Source of the DNA: Lentisphaerae bacterium GWF2_44_16
Lineage (GTDB): Bacteria; Verrucomicrobiota; Lentisphaeria; Victivallales; GWF2-45-14
Assembly (NCBI GenBank): GCA_001803225.1
Contig: MHBF01000134.1
Coordinates: 1-35,707 of the forward strand
Length of the DNA: 35,707 bases
Direction of reading: 5' to 3'
Shown: positions 25,825-33,467 of the stretch, one piece after another
How positions within the stretch are numbered: the stretch's first letter is position 1
How the letters are laid out: each line of letters opens with the position of its first letter
Notes under the pieces: generated by a model
The model's database searches: none
Told to the model about the DNA's origin: nothing
What the model saw: the letters and a program-made list of their open reading frames with translations, nothing else
Position numbers and translations under genes: made by a program

Positions 25825-26946
25825 TCAGTCGCCTAAACATATTCCGATGCTCCGTGCGCTTTTTATCCAGGGGTGGTCATGAGGTATGGATTTGCGTTTT
25901 CCTACGACATCTTTGAGGGGGACGGCTTCAACCTTGTCGCCTTTAGAAGCTACCATTACGCCGAACTTTTTTTCCTCTATAAACGAAGCGCACGCGGTAC
26001 CGAGTTTGGTCGCGAGCAGGCGGTCGGCCGCGGAAGGCGTACCGCCGCGCTGGACGTACCCGAGTATCGTAACACGTGATTCCAGCTTTGTCAGTTCTTC
26101 AAGCTGCTGTGATATTTTAAGGGTATGGTCCACTCTGCGGTTCTGTATCTTCGTCAGTTTTTCCTCGGCTTCGCTTCTCTCATCTTTGTCTTTGGCGTGT
26201 TCCATCATTTTCACTATTTTCTGAAGGTCTTTGGCCTCGTCTTTTGACATGGCGCCTTCGGCGGCGGCGACAATGCTGAAATGTTTTCCGTAGCGTCTTC
26301 TCTGCCTTATGGCTTCGGCGACTTTTTCCATGTCATAAGGTATTTCAGGTATAAGTATGACGTCGGCCCCGGCCGCGACCCCGGCGCCGAGGGTCAGCCA
26401 TCCGGTCCTGTGTCCCATGACTTCGACGACCATTATCCTGTGATGGCTGTAGGCTGTGCTGTGGAGGCGGTCAATGGCTTCAGTGGCGATTCCCAGAGCT
26501 GTATCAAAACCGAATGTAACATCTGTCATGGCCACGTCGTTATCTATGGTTTTTGGCAGGGTTATTATGTTGAGTCCCTGCTCCATGAGACGGAATGCGT
26601 TTTTCTGTGTTCCGCCTCCGCCCATGCATACGAGGGCATCCATGTGGTGCTTGTGATAGGTTTCGATCATTACGTCAGTCATGTCCAGCACTTTGTTGCC
26701 TATCTGCATTTTGTGGGGCTTGTCGCGGCTGGTACCCAGAATTGTGCCGCCAAGCGTCAGTATACCGGACAAATCCTCGGCATTGAGCGCGATTGTGCGG
26801 TTTTCCATAAGTCCCCGGAAGCCGTCATAAAAGCCTATTACATTCATCCCATAGCTGGTCTGGGCGGCTTTTCCGACACCGCGTATGGCGGCATTTAATC
26901 CCGGACTGTCTCCGCCTGCCGTAAGTATGCCTATGCATTTACCCAT
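25825..26946 (-). CDS. pfkA: 6-phosphofructokinase (PfkA family, group III-like residues)
   Basis: This 373-residue enzyme phosphorylates fructose 6-phosphate. It shows [16 protein letters not shown] (7-22), the phosphoryl-donor loop [10 protein letters not shown] (107-116), the catalytic PKTIDND (131-137, base D135), [13 protein letters not shown] and IPEIPYD. By alignment to E. coli PfkA, Gly112 equals G104 and Lys132 equals position 124. This G/K combination is found in ATP-using group III enzymes, whereas an Asp at 104 would indicate pyrophosphate use. Gly111 replaces Asp103, a magnesium-associated residue in the E. coli enzyme. The upstream ribosome site is weak (GAAAGATT). The receiver-domain gene follows in the same direction. 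Confidence 0.95.
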   Translation of the reverse strand: MGKCIGILTAGGDSPGLNAAIRGVGKAAQTSYGMNVIGFYDGFRGLMENRTIALNAEDLSGILTLGGTILGTSRDKPHKMQIGNKVLDMTDVMIETYHKHHMDALVCMGGGGTQKNAFRLMEQGLNIITLPKTIDNDVAMTDVTFGFDTALGIATEAIDRLHSTAYSHHRIMVVEVMGHRTGWLTLGAGVAAGADVILIPEIPYDMEKVAEAIRQRRRYGKHFSIVAAAEGAMSKDEAKDLQKIVKMMEHAKDKDERSEAEEKLTKIQNRRVDHTLKISQQLEELTKLESRVTILGYVQRGGTPSAADRLLATKLGTACASFIEEKKFGVMVASKGDKVEAVPLKDVVGKRKSIPHDHPWIKSARSIGICLGD

Positions 26947-27055
26947 ATAGTCAATCTTTCAGTTTCATTTGTAAAAATAGCGGTTTTATCGCATAAAAGG
27001 AACCGCTTTTCCTTGAAAATATAATAAAAAAGAAGATATTCAAGTAAGAAAATAA

Positions 27056-27075
27056 AGGCTTGAAGCTTCAAGCCT
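27056..27075. promoter_or_regulatory. Perfect 20-bp palindrome in the TM2 gene leader
   Basis: AGGCTTGAAGCTTCAAGCCT is a perfect palindrome with no loop, located 5 bases before the AAGGAG ribosome-binding site of the TM2 gene. It may be an operator, or an RNA hairpin that limits access to the ribosome site. Confidence 0.5.
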
Positions 27076-27094
27076 AAAAAAAGGAGCGTGAAAT

Positions 27095-27352
27095 ATGGCA
27101 ACTGTACCTGGTGCTGAAAGAAAAGTAGCCGCGGGAGTCTGTGGAATTCTGCTTGGCGGGCTCGGAGTTCATAAATTTATTCTCGGCTACACAATGGAAG
27201 GCCTGATAATGCTTCTGGTGTCCGTACTTTCATGCGGCATTCTCGGGGTTGTAACCTCAATCGTAGGGCTTATAGAGGGCATAATATATCTGGCAATGCC
27301 TGACGACAAATTTGTCGAAACATACATTACCAACAAAAAAGGCTGGTTCTAA
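27095..27352 (+). CDS. TM2 domain membrane protein
   Basis: This 85-residue protein has two membrane helices: AAGVCGILLGGLGVHKFILGY (12-32), with the GG.G.H.FYLG-like TM2 motif, and a second hydrophobic run with GILGVVTSIVGLIEGIIYL. It ends with the charged DDKFVETYITNKKGWF. TM2 proteins are small inner-membrane proteins of unknown function. A strong AAGGAG stands upstream of the ATG, preceded by the 20-bp palindrome. A strong terminator follows, so it is a single-gene transcript. Confidence 0.9.
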   Translation: MATVPGAERKVAAGVCGILLGGLGVHKFILGYTMEGLIMLLVSVLSCGILGVVTSIVGLIEGIIYLAMPDDKFVETYITNKKGWF

Positions 27353-27375
27353 GAGGGCCGTCGCCGCTTTTCGTA

Positions 27376-27414
27376 CCCCTCTCTGATTCCTGTTGAGAGG
27401 GGGAACATTTTTTT
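27376..27414 (+). terminator. Rho-independent terminator after the TM2 gene
   Basis: The stem CCCCTCTC (27376-27383) pairs with GAGAGGGG (27395-27402) across an 11-base loop and is followed within a few bases by seven T residues (27408-27414). It lies 24 bases after the TM2 stop codon. On the other strand the T-run is missing, so it is directional. Confidence 0.88.
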
Positions 27415-27440
27415 AAGATTTCTTATTTTTTTTGAGTAAA

Positions 27441-27836
27441 CTACTTCACGGCAGTGCAGGACATCTGTATTTCCCTGCGCCAGAATATGAAAGTGGAAGA
27501 CATCCATTCGTTTTCTTTTCTGGTCTGGATATCAATAACCTTTGTCGCGCCGAGTTGTTTTGCCTGTGCCGAAACCATATCCATTACACCGCCGAGATGG
27601 ACTTTATCGTTGAACATTACTGTTGACCCGGGAGAAGTGGTACTGCCGGTGAAAAACGGAATGAAATAAAACAGATACCATCCGTAAGTAGAGCCCACAA
27701 TGTGAGCGACTGGAACAGACGGGCTTTCCGTTACCTGAAGAGCGTTAAACCTGTTTGTACTTTCAACGCTTGAGCAGCCGGTGAAAATTACCGCCGCAAC
27801 CGTTAATGCCCCGGCAAGGATAATTTTTTTCCACAT
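27441..27836 (-). CDS. Small predicted lipoprotein of unknown function
   Basis: This 131-residue protein has a lipoprotein signal: positively charged start MWKK, hydrophobic core, and lipobox FTGC with the acceptor Cys at 21, followed by SS. The +2 Ser does not indicate inner-membrane retention, so outer-membrane attachment is possible. The mature part has YGWYLFYFIPFFTG, a hydrophobic patch, and a C-terminal segment AQAKQLGATKVIDIQTRKENEW that resembles small TRL-like or heavy-metal-binding-like lipoprotein folds. I do not recognise the family with certainty. AAGGGG lies upstream of the ATG. It is convergent with the TM2 gene. Confidence 0.8.
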   Translation of the reverse strand: MWKKIILAGALTVAAVIFTGCSSVESTNRFNALQVTESPSVPVAHIVGSTYGWYLFYFIPFFTGSTTSPGSTVMFNDKVHLGGVMDMVSAQAKQLGATKVIDIQTRKENEWMSSTFIFWRREIQMSCTAVK

Positions 27837-27903
27837 AATAAACCCCTTGAGTTAAGCGGAATGATATCCCGCATTTTTTTAAAAATTCGCATATATTAAA
27901 TTA

Positions 27904-27983
27904 GCAGGTAGAATACCTGCACTCCGTGAAAAAACTCCGCTTTTTCCGGAGGCGAAGCCTCATTTATAATGTCGCTCCGCGAC
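27904..27983. repeat. Cluster of three triloop hairpins in a gene-free gap
   Basis: GCAGGTA-GAA-TACCTGC (27904-27920), GAGGC-GAA-GCCTC (27949-27961) and GTCGC-TCC-GCGAC (27971-27983) are three perfect stems, each with a 3-base loop, within 80 bases. CTCCG is repeated directly between the first two. They lie in the 249-base gap between the lipoprotein gene start and the sixA-like gene end. The first hairpin shares GCAGGT-N5-ACCTGC with the hairpin at 23826. This may be a REP-like element. Confidence 0.6.
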
Positions 27984-28085
27984 CCGCTCATTTCATTGCG
28001 GCAGAAAAAAATAAAAACTGATAACAATTTCCTATACGATTAAATTAACATTTAATGAAATCTTATTCAATGAATTTACTGGATA

Positions 28086-28598
28086 TTAAATTTCTTTCGG
28101 GTAGGCCGAAAATACCTTTTTCCCTGACTCCGCCGAGATTTCCTTCCATGAAGAAACGTCAAAATCAATGCAGAGAATGGCGCAGGTTGAAAGGCTTTCA
28201 GCATGGTTGGGAAGAAGAAAGGCCGCAAAGAAGGAGAAGCCGGGATTATGACCGAAAAGCATTACGCTGGAATATTTATCCCCAAGTCCGGAAACCAGCT
28301 CAATAAGGTCTGAAACATCGGCTTCATATATATTTTCATCTTTCAGGATTTTGTCTCTGGAATAGCCCATTTCTTTCGCGAATATTTCGGCGGTGCTCAC
28401 TGACCTTAATGCTGGGCTTGATATCATGAGTTCCGGAATGTGCCCGTTTTCAGCCAGATATTTTCCCATGGAGGGCGCGTCGCGGAAACCTCTCTTGTTC
28501 AGGGGCCTCTCAAAATCCGGGAGAGAGTGGTCGTCCCAGCTGGATTTAGCATGTCTTACAAGATAAAGCCTTTTCATTACGGTCGGTCCCATATTCAT
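28086..28598 (-). CDS. sixA: SixA-like histidine phosphatase
   Basis: This 170-residue protein of the histidine phosphatase branch carries YLVRHAKSSW (catalytic His in the RHxKSSW form typical of SixA-like proteins), LNKRG, ISSPALRSVSTAEI and FGHNPGF with the second catalytic His. SixA removes phosphate from phosphohistidine domains, but close relatives act on other substrates, so the role is not certain. Its ATG overlaps the dehydratase stop as ATGA, pointing to translational coupling. An ATG at 28577 would give MKRLYLVRHAKSSW, the usual homologue start, and is a real alternative. Confidence 0.85.
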   Translation of the reverse strand: MNMGPTVMKRLYLVRHAKSSWDDHSLPDFERPLNKRGFRDAPSMGKYLAENGHIPELMISSPALRSVSTAEIFAKEMGYSRDKILKDENIYEADVSDLIELVSGLGDKYSSVMLFGHNPGFSFFAAFLLPNHAESLSTCAILCIDFDVSSWKEISAESGKKVFSAYPKEI

Positions 28599-30487
28599 GA
28601 CAGTTTATGATCAGGGATGTATCCACAGACGAGTTTTTTCACTGCTTCTACATCGTTTTTAAGTATTAAAATTCTGACTTTTTCAACATCAACCGCCAGT
28701 GATGAGGCCCCGTTTTTCTTTACCACATAGATGCGCTCTGAAGAAGTTTTTTCAGCTTTTTCATCGGCTGAAAACAATTCTTCATATTCTTTTTCACCTG
28801 GCCGCATGCCGACGATTTTTATTTCTATGTCTTTTCCTGGAATCAGTCCGGAAAGCTCTATAAGCCTTTTTGCCATATCGTAAATCTTCATCTGTTCGCC
28901 CATTTCCAATACCATTATTTCCCTGTTGCCGCCGATGGCGCCGGCTTGCAGGACAAGGTCAACGGCCTCCGGTATGGACATGAAATAACGTGTAACCGTC
29001 CCTGTAGTTACAGTTACGGGACCGCCATCCCTTATCTGCTGTTTGAAAAGAGGAATGACGCTTCCGCTGCTGCCGAGGACGTTTCCGAAACGGACAACAA
29101 CAAACTCCGTGGAAGACTGAGGCCGTTCAAGGATGACTTTTTCCGCGAGTCTCTTAGTGGCCCCCATAATGCTGGTGGGACGGACGGCTTTGTCTGTTGA
29201 AATGAGCACCACCCTTTTGACGCCTGATTTTTCGCAGCAATCGGCAAGGGTCGCGGTGCCGATGACGTTTGTGCCGAAAGCCATCAGAGGGTTTTCCTCC
29301 ATAAGCGGAACATGCTTGAAAGCCGCCGAATGATAAACTATGTCTATGCGATGCTCAGAAAGGGCCCTTGAAATATTTTCTTCAGACCTGATATCACCGA
29401 TAAAGTTTACAAGTTGAAGCTGAGGATATTCCGAAGAAAGTTTCCTGTTTATCTCATAAAGGTTGAATTCGGAAAATTCAAAGAGGACAAGTTTAGCCGG
29501 CTTATAAGCGGCAATCTGGTGACAGAGCTCGCTGCCGATACTGCCGCCCGCGCCTGTGACCATGATGTTTTTGTCTTTCACGAAAAGATTAACTTCCGTT
29601 CTGTCAAGCTTGACGGGTTTGCGGCCGAGCAGATCCTCTATTTCTACTTCTTTTATATGCGAAACGCTTATATGGCCATCGGCTATATCTGAATAAGCCG
29701 GTACCATGCGGAGAGCGCACTTTGTTTCCCTTAGTTCAAGGTCATCCATTATTTCGCGGATGGATGCGGGTGTCGAGTACGGCGGCAGAAGGAGTATTTC
29801 AGAGGCGCGATGTTTTTTTGCGCATTTCGCGGCGCTGGGCGGTTCGCCAAGCACGGGTACGCCCCTTATGGTATGCCCGATTTTAACATCTTCGCACAAA
29901 GCCCCTATGATTTTTCTTCTGCTGGACATTGAGGAAAAAGCATATATCAGACTGTTTACGTTTTCCATGTTTCCTACTATGAGCGTTCTCAAGTTTTGTA
30001 CACCTGTCGCTTTAGCGGCATATTCCCTTATGATTCTCATCACAACCCGCTTGCCGGACATGGTCAGAAAGCAGATAAGAAAATCTATAAGTAGCACATT
30101 CAGCGAAAACCCGGGGAAATAACTGGAACGGTAAAAGCTCACTATGCCTAGCAATATAATACTGGCTATGAGGTTGGCAAAAAATATTTTCAGCAGATCG
30201 GTAATGCTCACATAACGCCACATGCCCTCGTAAAGGCGAAAAACCAGGAATATTATGAATTTCACCAGCACCGCCAGCAGTATTACTTTGGGCAGGTAAT
30301 TGACTTCAGGGGTGTGAAACGAAAAATCATGCCTGAAATAAAAGGCCAGTACTATGGACAGTATTACTGTGAAAACATTGGAAAGAGACACAAGCAGGCT
30401 TCTTACGGGAATTAAGAATTCAATTATATCTTCAAGCCAATCGTTTATTTCGAGAATTAAACTGTTCTTTGTTTTATCAGATGCCAA
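28595..30487 (-). CDS. Membrane-bound NDP-sugar 4,6-dehydratase (WbpM/PglF/CapD family)
   Basis: This 630-residue protein has four N-terminal membrane helices (about residues 28-140), a first Rossmann-like domain (about 165-280) and a catalytic short-chain dehydrogenase domain with TGAGGSIGSE (311-320). STDKAVRPTSIMGATKR (430-446) carries Met441 in place of the usual Tyr together with Lys445, as in the WbpM/FlaA1 group. It would convert UDP-N-acetylglucosamine to the 4-keto-6-deoxy sugar at the membrane. The aminotransferase encoded 58 bases upstream in the same direction fits the next step towards a 4-amino-4,6-dideoxy sugar such as a bacillosamine precursor. The start is TTG with AAGGAAT upstream; no Met occurs before residue 89. 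Confidence 0.92.
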   Translation of the reverse strand: MASDKTKNSLILEINDWLEDIIEFLIPVRSLLVSLSNVFTVILSIVLAFYFRHDFSFHTPEVNYLPKVILLAVLVKFIIFLVFRLYEGMWRYVSITDLLKIFFANLIASIILLGIVSFYRSSYFPGFSLNVLLIDFLICFLTMSGKRVVMRIIREYAAKATGVQNLRTLIVGNMENVNSLIYAFSSMSSRRKIIGALCEDVKIGHTIRGVPVLGEPPSAAKCAKKHRASEILLLPPYSTPASIREIMDDLELRETKCALRMVPAYSDIADGHISVSHIKEVEIEDLLGRKPVKLDRTEVNLFVKDKNIMVTGAGGSIGSELCHQIAAYKPAKLVLFEFSEFNLYEINRKLSSEYPQLQLVNFIGDIRSEENISRALSEHRIDIVYHSAAFKHVPLMEENPLMAFGTNVIGTATLADCCEKSGVKRVVLISTDKAVRPTSIMGATKRLAEKVILERPQSSTEFVVVRFGNVLGSSGSVIPLFKQQIRDGGPVTVTTGTVTRYFMSIPEAVDLVLQAGAIGGNREIMVLEMGEQMKIYDMAKRLIELSGLIPGKDIEIKIVGMRPGEKEYEELFSADEKAEKTSSERIYVVKKNGASSLAVDVEKVRILILKNDVEAVKKLVCGYIPDHKLS

Positions 30488-30545
30488 ACCAATATTCCTT
30501 ATTTATAATTGAACAAAACATTAAAATTGCACCAAAAACGTAAAA

Positions 30546-31763
30546 TTACAACGCCGCTATTTTACGAACAGCCTCACATATTCTGTTAATTTCACCTTCA
30601 GTGAGGCCGGGATAGAGCGGAAGTGACATTGTCTGTTCAAAAATTTTCGAGGCTGTGGGAAAATCTTTTTCCTTAAAGCCGTAATTTTTCTTATAATAAG
30701 GGTGCATGTGAAGCGGCATGTAATGAACGCTTGTGCCTATTTCGTACTCCTTCATCTTCTCAATGAATTCATTCCTCCCGGTTTTTACTGTTTTTCCGTC
30801 AATTCTTATGGGATACAGATGCCACGAATGCTTCCTGTCAGCTTTTTCAACAGGCAACGTTATGCCGGGTATCCCGGAAAGCCTCTCTGAAAAAGTGGCG
30901 GATATTTTTTTTCTTTCCTCCCAGAACCTGTCTGCTTTTTTAAGTTGATGAATACCGATGGAAGCCGCGGTGTCAGGCATGTTGTATTTGAATCCGGGGG
31001 CCGTTATCTCATAGTACCAGCTCCCCGCCTTTGTGAATCTTTTCCATGCGTCCTTGCTTATTCCATGTAGGCACATGACCCTCATTCTGTCCGCCCATTT
31101 TTCATTGTCGGTAAGGGCCATACCGCCTTCACCAGTGGTAATTGTCTTGTTGGCGTAAAACGAGAAACACGCTATGTCCGCGCTTCTTCCCGCCATCTGC
31201 CAGTCTCCTTTTTCATCCTTGTAATAAGCCGGACAGCAGTGCGCGCAGTCCTCCACCATTTTCAAATCATATTCCCCGCAAAGCTTGCGTGCCTCTATTA
31301 CGTCTGCCACCTGTCCGCCGAAATGCACAGGTATAATGGCCCTTGCCCTGCCGTGTTTTTCAGGGAGACCTTTGACTTTTTTGCCTTTTTTAATCCTCCT
31401 GAGTATTTCCGCCGCGTCTTGCATGTTCATGCAGAAATCATCCTCATTGCAGTCAACGAGCACGGGAATGGCGTTGAAATATCTCACGACCTCGGCGGTA
31501 GCCGCGAAAGTCATTGCGGGGACCAAAACTATTTCGTTTTCTTTGAGCCCGACTGCTTCCAGGGCCAGATGAAGGGCTGCCGTGCATGAATTCATGGCGA
31601 CAGCGTATTTTGCCCCCATATACGAAGCAAAATCAGTTTCGAACTGTTTGCTTCTTTTGCCGGTAGTCAACCATCCCGATTCAAGACATTCCGTTACTTC
31701 CCGTATTTCCTCTTTGCCTATTGAAGGTCTGAAGAAGCTTATGAAACTGTCATTACCGCTCAT
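30546..31763 (-). CDS. DegT/DnrJ/EryC1/StrS sugar aminotransferase
   Basis: This 405-residue PLP enzyme has SCTAALHLALEA (58-69), VPAMTFAATAEVVRY, DCNEDDFCMN, VEDCAHCCPAYYKD and FSFYANKTITTGEGGM, with the cofactor Lys in NKTITTGEGG. These match nucleotide-sugar 4-aminotransferases such as PglE, PseC and ArnB. It would act on the keto sugar made by the adjacent dehydratase, for glycoprotein or surface polysaccharide synthesis. It is first in the operon aminotransferase, dehydratase, SixA-like. The upstream gap of 132 bases to tRNA-Arg is very AT-rich; no clear promoter was identified. Confidence 0.93.
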   Translation of the reverse strand: MSGNDSFISFFRPSIGKEEIREVTECLESGWLTTGKRSKQFETDFASYMGAKYAVAMNSCTAALHLALEAVGLKENEIVLVPAMTFAATAEVVRYFNAIPVLVDCNEDDFCMNMQDAAEILRRIKKGKKVKGLPEKHGRARAIIPVHFGGQVADVIEARKLCGEYDLKMVEDCAHCCPAYYKDEKGDWQMAGRSADIACFSFYANKTITTGEGGMALTDNEKWADRMRVMCLHGISKDAWKRFTKAGSWYYEITAPGFKYNMPDTAASIGIHQLKKADRFWEERKKISATFSERLSGIPGITLPVEKADRKHSWHLYPIRIDGKTVKTGRNEFIEKMKEYEIGTSVHYMPLHMHPYYKKNYGFKEKDFPTASKIFEQTMSLPLYPGLTEGEINRICEAVRKIAAL

Positions 31764-31895
31764 ATTTAAAATCTTTCTCTGTTTTAATGGAATCTGTTTA
31801 ATTTAATTTAAAAAATTAAAATTAAAACCTTAAAAGCCGAACTTCGTCTGTTCTGGAGTACGATTTAGAATATAAATGAAAAGGATAAATAAGAA

Positions 31896-31972
31896 TGGTG
31901 CGCCCGTAGGGATTCGAACCCAAAACCTCCTGGTTCGTAGCCAGACGCTCTATCCAGTTGAGCTACGGGCGC
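31896..31972 (-). tRNA. tRNA-Arg (anticodon ACG)
   Basis: The reverse strand folds as a complete cloverleaf. The acceptor stem begins GCGCCCG and closes with CGGGCGC, the D-arm has AGCTCAACTGGATAGAGC, and the anticodon loop CTACGAA lies in a CTGG/CCAG stem. The T-arm has GGTTCGAATCC. The discriminator is A and CCA is encoded (31896-31898). Wobble A34 would be converted to inosine to read CGU, CGC and CGA. Confidence 0.95.
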
Positions 31973-32141
31973 ATCCGAAACTGCCATATCAGACAGCCGA
32001 ATACATTATACCGTATATCAAAAGCGTCAAGCATAAGTTCCAATAAAATTGTTAAAATAGAGCTTGAAAAACTTTACTCATATGATACTTTACAGACTTT
32101 TGCGTTTCCGGAAAATGCCTTGCAGTAGCATGGCAGACGCT

Positions 32142-32170
32142 TTGAGCGTATATCTTTTCCGGATTATAAT
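32142..32170 (+). promoter_or_regulatory. Probable promoter for rpsB-tsf
   Basis: TTGAGC (32142-32147) and TATAAT (32165-32170) are 17 bases apart, a good sigma70-type match. Transcription would begin near 32177 and leave a leader of about 63 bases before rpsB. Confidence 0.65.
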
Positions 32171-32239
32171 TTAACACAAGGTATCTTCACGGTTGATATG
32201 CCGGAGTAAAGGTATCGACAAAGAACATGGAGAATTAAG

Positions 32240-33430
32240 ATGGCTAAAATCACAATCCAGGACCTCATGGAAGCGGGCGTTCACTTCGGGCACCAGACAA
32301 AACGCTGGAACCCCAAGATGAAAGCGTTCGTCTACGGCGCTAAAGACGGTATCTCAATTATCGACCTTACCAAGACAATTCGTCAGATTGGCGATGCCTG
32401 CAATTTTCTCCAGAGAGTCGTCATGAACGGCGGAATGGCCCTCTTTGTCGGTACTAAACGTCAGGCCCAGCAGCTCGTCAGAGAAACTGCTGAAAAAACA
32501 GGCATGTACTTTGTGACGGAACGCTGGCTCGGCGGTACTCTCACAAATAATATTACTATCCGCAAAAGTATTTCAAGGATGAACGAAATCGATAAAATAG
32601 CGGCAGCTCCCGAAACCGCCGCAATGAAGAAAAAAGAGCTTATTTCCCTGACACGTAAAGCTACGAAACTTCATCGTGACCTTGACGGTATAGCAACTAT
32701 GAAAAGGCTTCCCGATGTTCTCATTATCGTTGATGTATGTCATGATAATATAGCTGTCCGCGAGGCAGTAAAACTCGGAATTCCAATAATAGGCATTGTT
32801 GATACCAATGCTGATCCGGAAAGTATTAATTATCCGATAGCAGCCAATGATGACGCTGTCAGATCTATTAAAATAATAGTGGACCTCTTTTCCGATGCCA
32901 TCGGAGTCGCTTCTGAAATCTACCAGAAGAGAGTCATTGAAGAACGCGCCAAAGCCGAAGCTGAAAAAGCCGTCAGAGACGCGGAAGCCAGGGAAAGGGC
33001 TGAAAAGGCAAGGGAAAGAGCTAAGACTGAAAAGAAAGATAAGCCCAGAGAACTCAGGGACAAAAAAGATAACAGGCCTTTCGAAAAGAAAAAAGCCCCT
33101 CTGAAAAAGAAAGAAGGAGGCGAAGCTGAAGTATCGGCCCCCGCCGCTCCTGAAGTAAAAGAAAAAGCTCCCGTTAAAAATGAAGCTCCAGTAGTGGAAA
33201 AAGCTCCCGAAGTAAAAGCTCCCGCGAAAAAGGAAGCTCCGGTAGCGGAAAAGGCAGCCGAAGTAAAGGCCCCCGCGAAAAAGGAAGCTCCGGTAGTGGA
33301 AAACGCAGCCGATGCCCCAAAAAAGGCCAAGACAACTAAAAAAACTTCTTCAGCTAAAGACACCAAAGACACTAAAGAGAAGAAAGAAAAAAAAGAAGTT
33401 AAAAAAGATAAAGACGCTAAATCCGAATAA
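32240..33430 (+). CDS. rpsB: Small ribosomal subunit protein uS2 with long C-terminal extension
   Basis: The first 230 or so of 396 residues are standard S2: MEAGVHFGHQTKRWNPKM (11-28), IIDLTKT, FVGTKRQAQ, RWLGGTLTN, LPDVLIIVD, and GIPIIGIVDTNADP. Typical S2 proteins have about 230-260 residues. Here about 165 extra residues follow, first an Arg/Lys/Glu-rich probable helix (residues about 230-290), then a Lys/Ala/Pro/Val-rich low-complexity tail with a 17-residue repeat. The tail is positively charged and probably disordered. GGAGA stands 6 bases before the ATG. The gene is co-directional with tsf 37 bases downstream, the usual bacterial pair. Confidence 0.96.
   Translation: MAKITIQDLMEAGVHFGHQTKRWNPKMKAFVYGAKDGISIIDLTKTIRQIGDACNFLQRVVMNGGMALFVGTKRQAQQLVRETAEKTGMYFVTERWLGGTLTNNITIRKSISRMNEIDKIAAAPETAAMKKKELISLTRKATKLHRDLDGIATMKRLPDVLIIVDVCHDNIAVREAVKLGIPIIGIVDTNADPESINYPIAANDDAVRSIKIIVDLFSDAIGVASEIYQKRVIEERAKAEAEKAVRDAEARERAEKARERAKTEKKDKPRELRDKKDNRPFEKKKAPLKKKEGGEAEVSAPAAPEVKEKAPVKNEAPVVEKAPEVKAPAKKEAPVAEKAAEVKAPAKKEAPVVENAADAPKKAKTTKKTSSAKDTKDTKEKKEKKEVKKDKDAKSE
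33182..33325 (+). repeat. 51-bp tandem repeat in the rpsB 3' part
   Basis: Units start with GAAGCTCC(A/G)GTAG at 33182, 33233 and 33284, exactly 51 bases apart. Each full unit encodes a 17-residue block of the form EAPV-EKA-EVKAPAKK; the third copy is incomplete. The regular period keeps the frame. Confidence 0.9.
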
Positions 33431-33467
33431 GGTTTGATCTCATATATTTACAGGAGAATTTATTGTT

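Noticed and set aside
26281..26898. Plus-strand open frame of 205 codons
   Set aside because: It is the antisense of pfkA, whose motifs are unambiguous. Its composition (Cys- and His-rich) is typical of a shadow frame.
26979..27007. Inverted repeat AGCGGTT/AACCGCT followed by TTTT, as a terminator
   Set aside because: The 15-base loop and the lack of any gene ending there on either strand make termination unlikely. It may be a leader feature of pfkA at most.
28055..28306. Plus-strand open frame starting in the gap before the SixA-like gene
   Set aside because: Most of it is antisense to the phosphatase gene, there is no clear ribosome-binding site, and the protein is low-complexity and basic.
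32064..32086. TTGAAA and TATGAT upstream of rpsB as a promoter
   Set aside because: The spacing is only 11 bases. The pair at 32142-32170 with 17 bases is far better.
33182..33325. CRISPR or mobile repeat in rpsB
   Set aside because: The units are contiguous, 51 bases long and keep the coding frame, so they are a coding tandem repeat.
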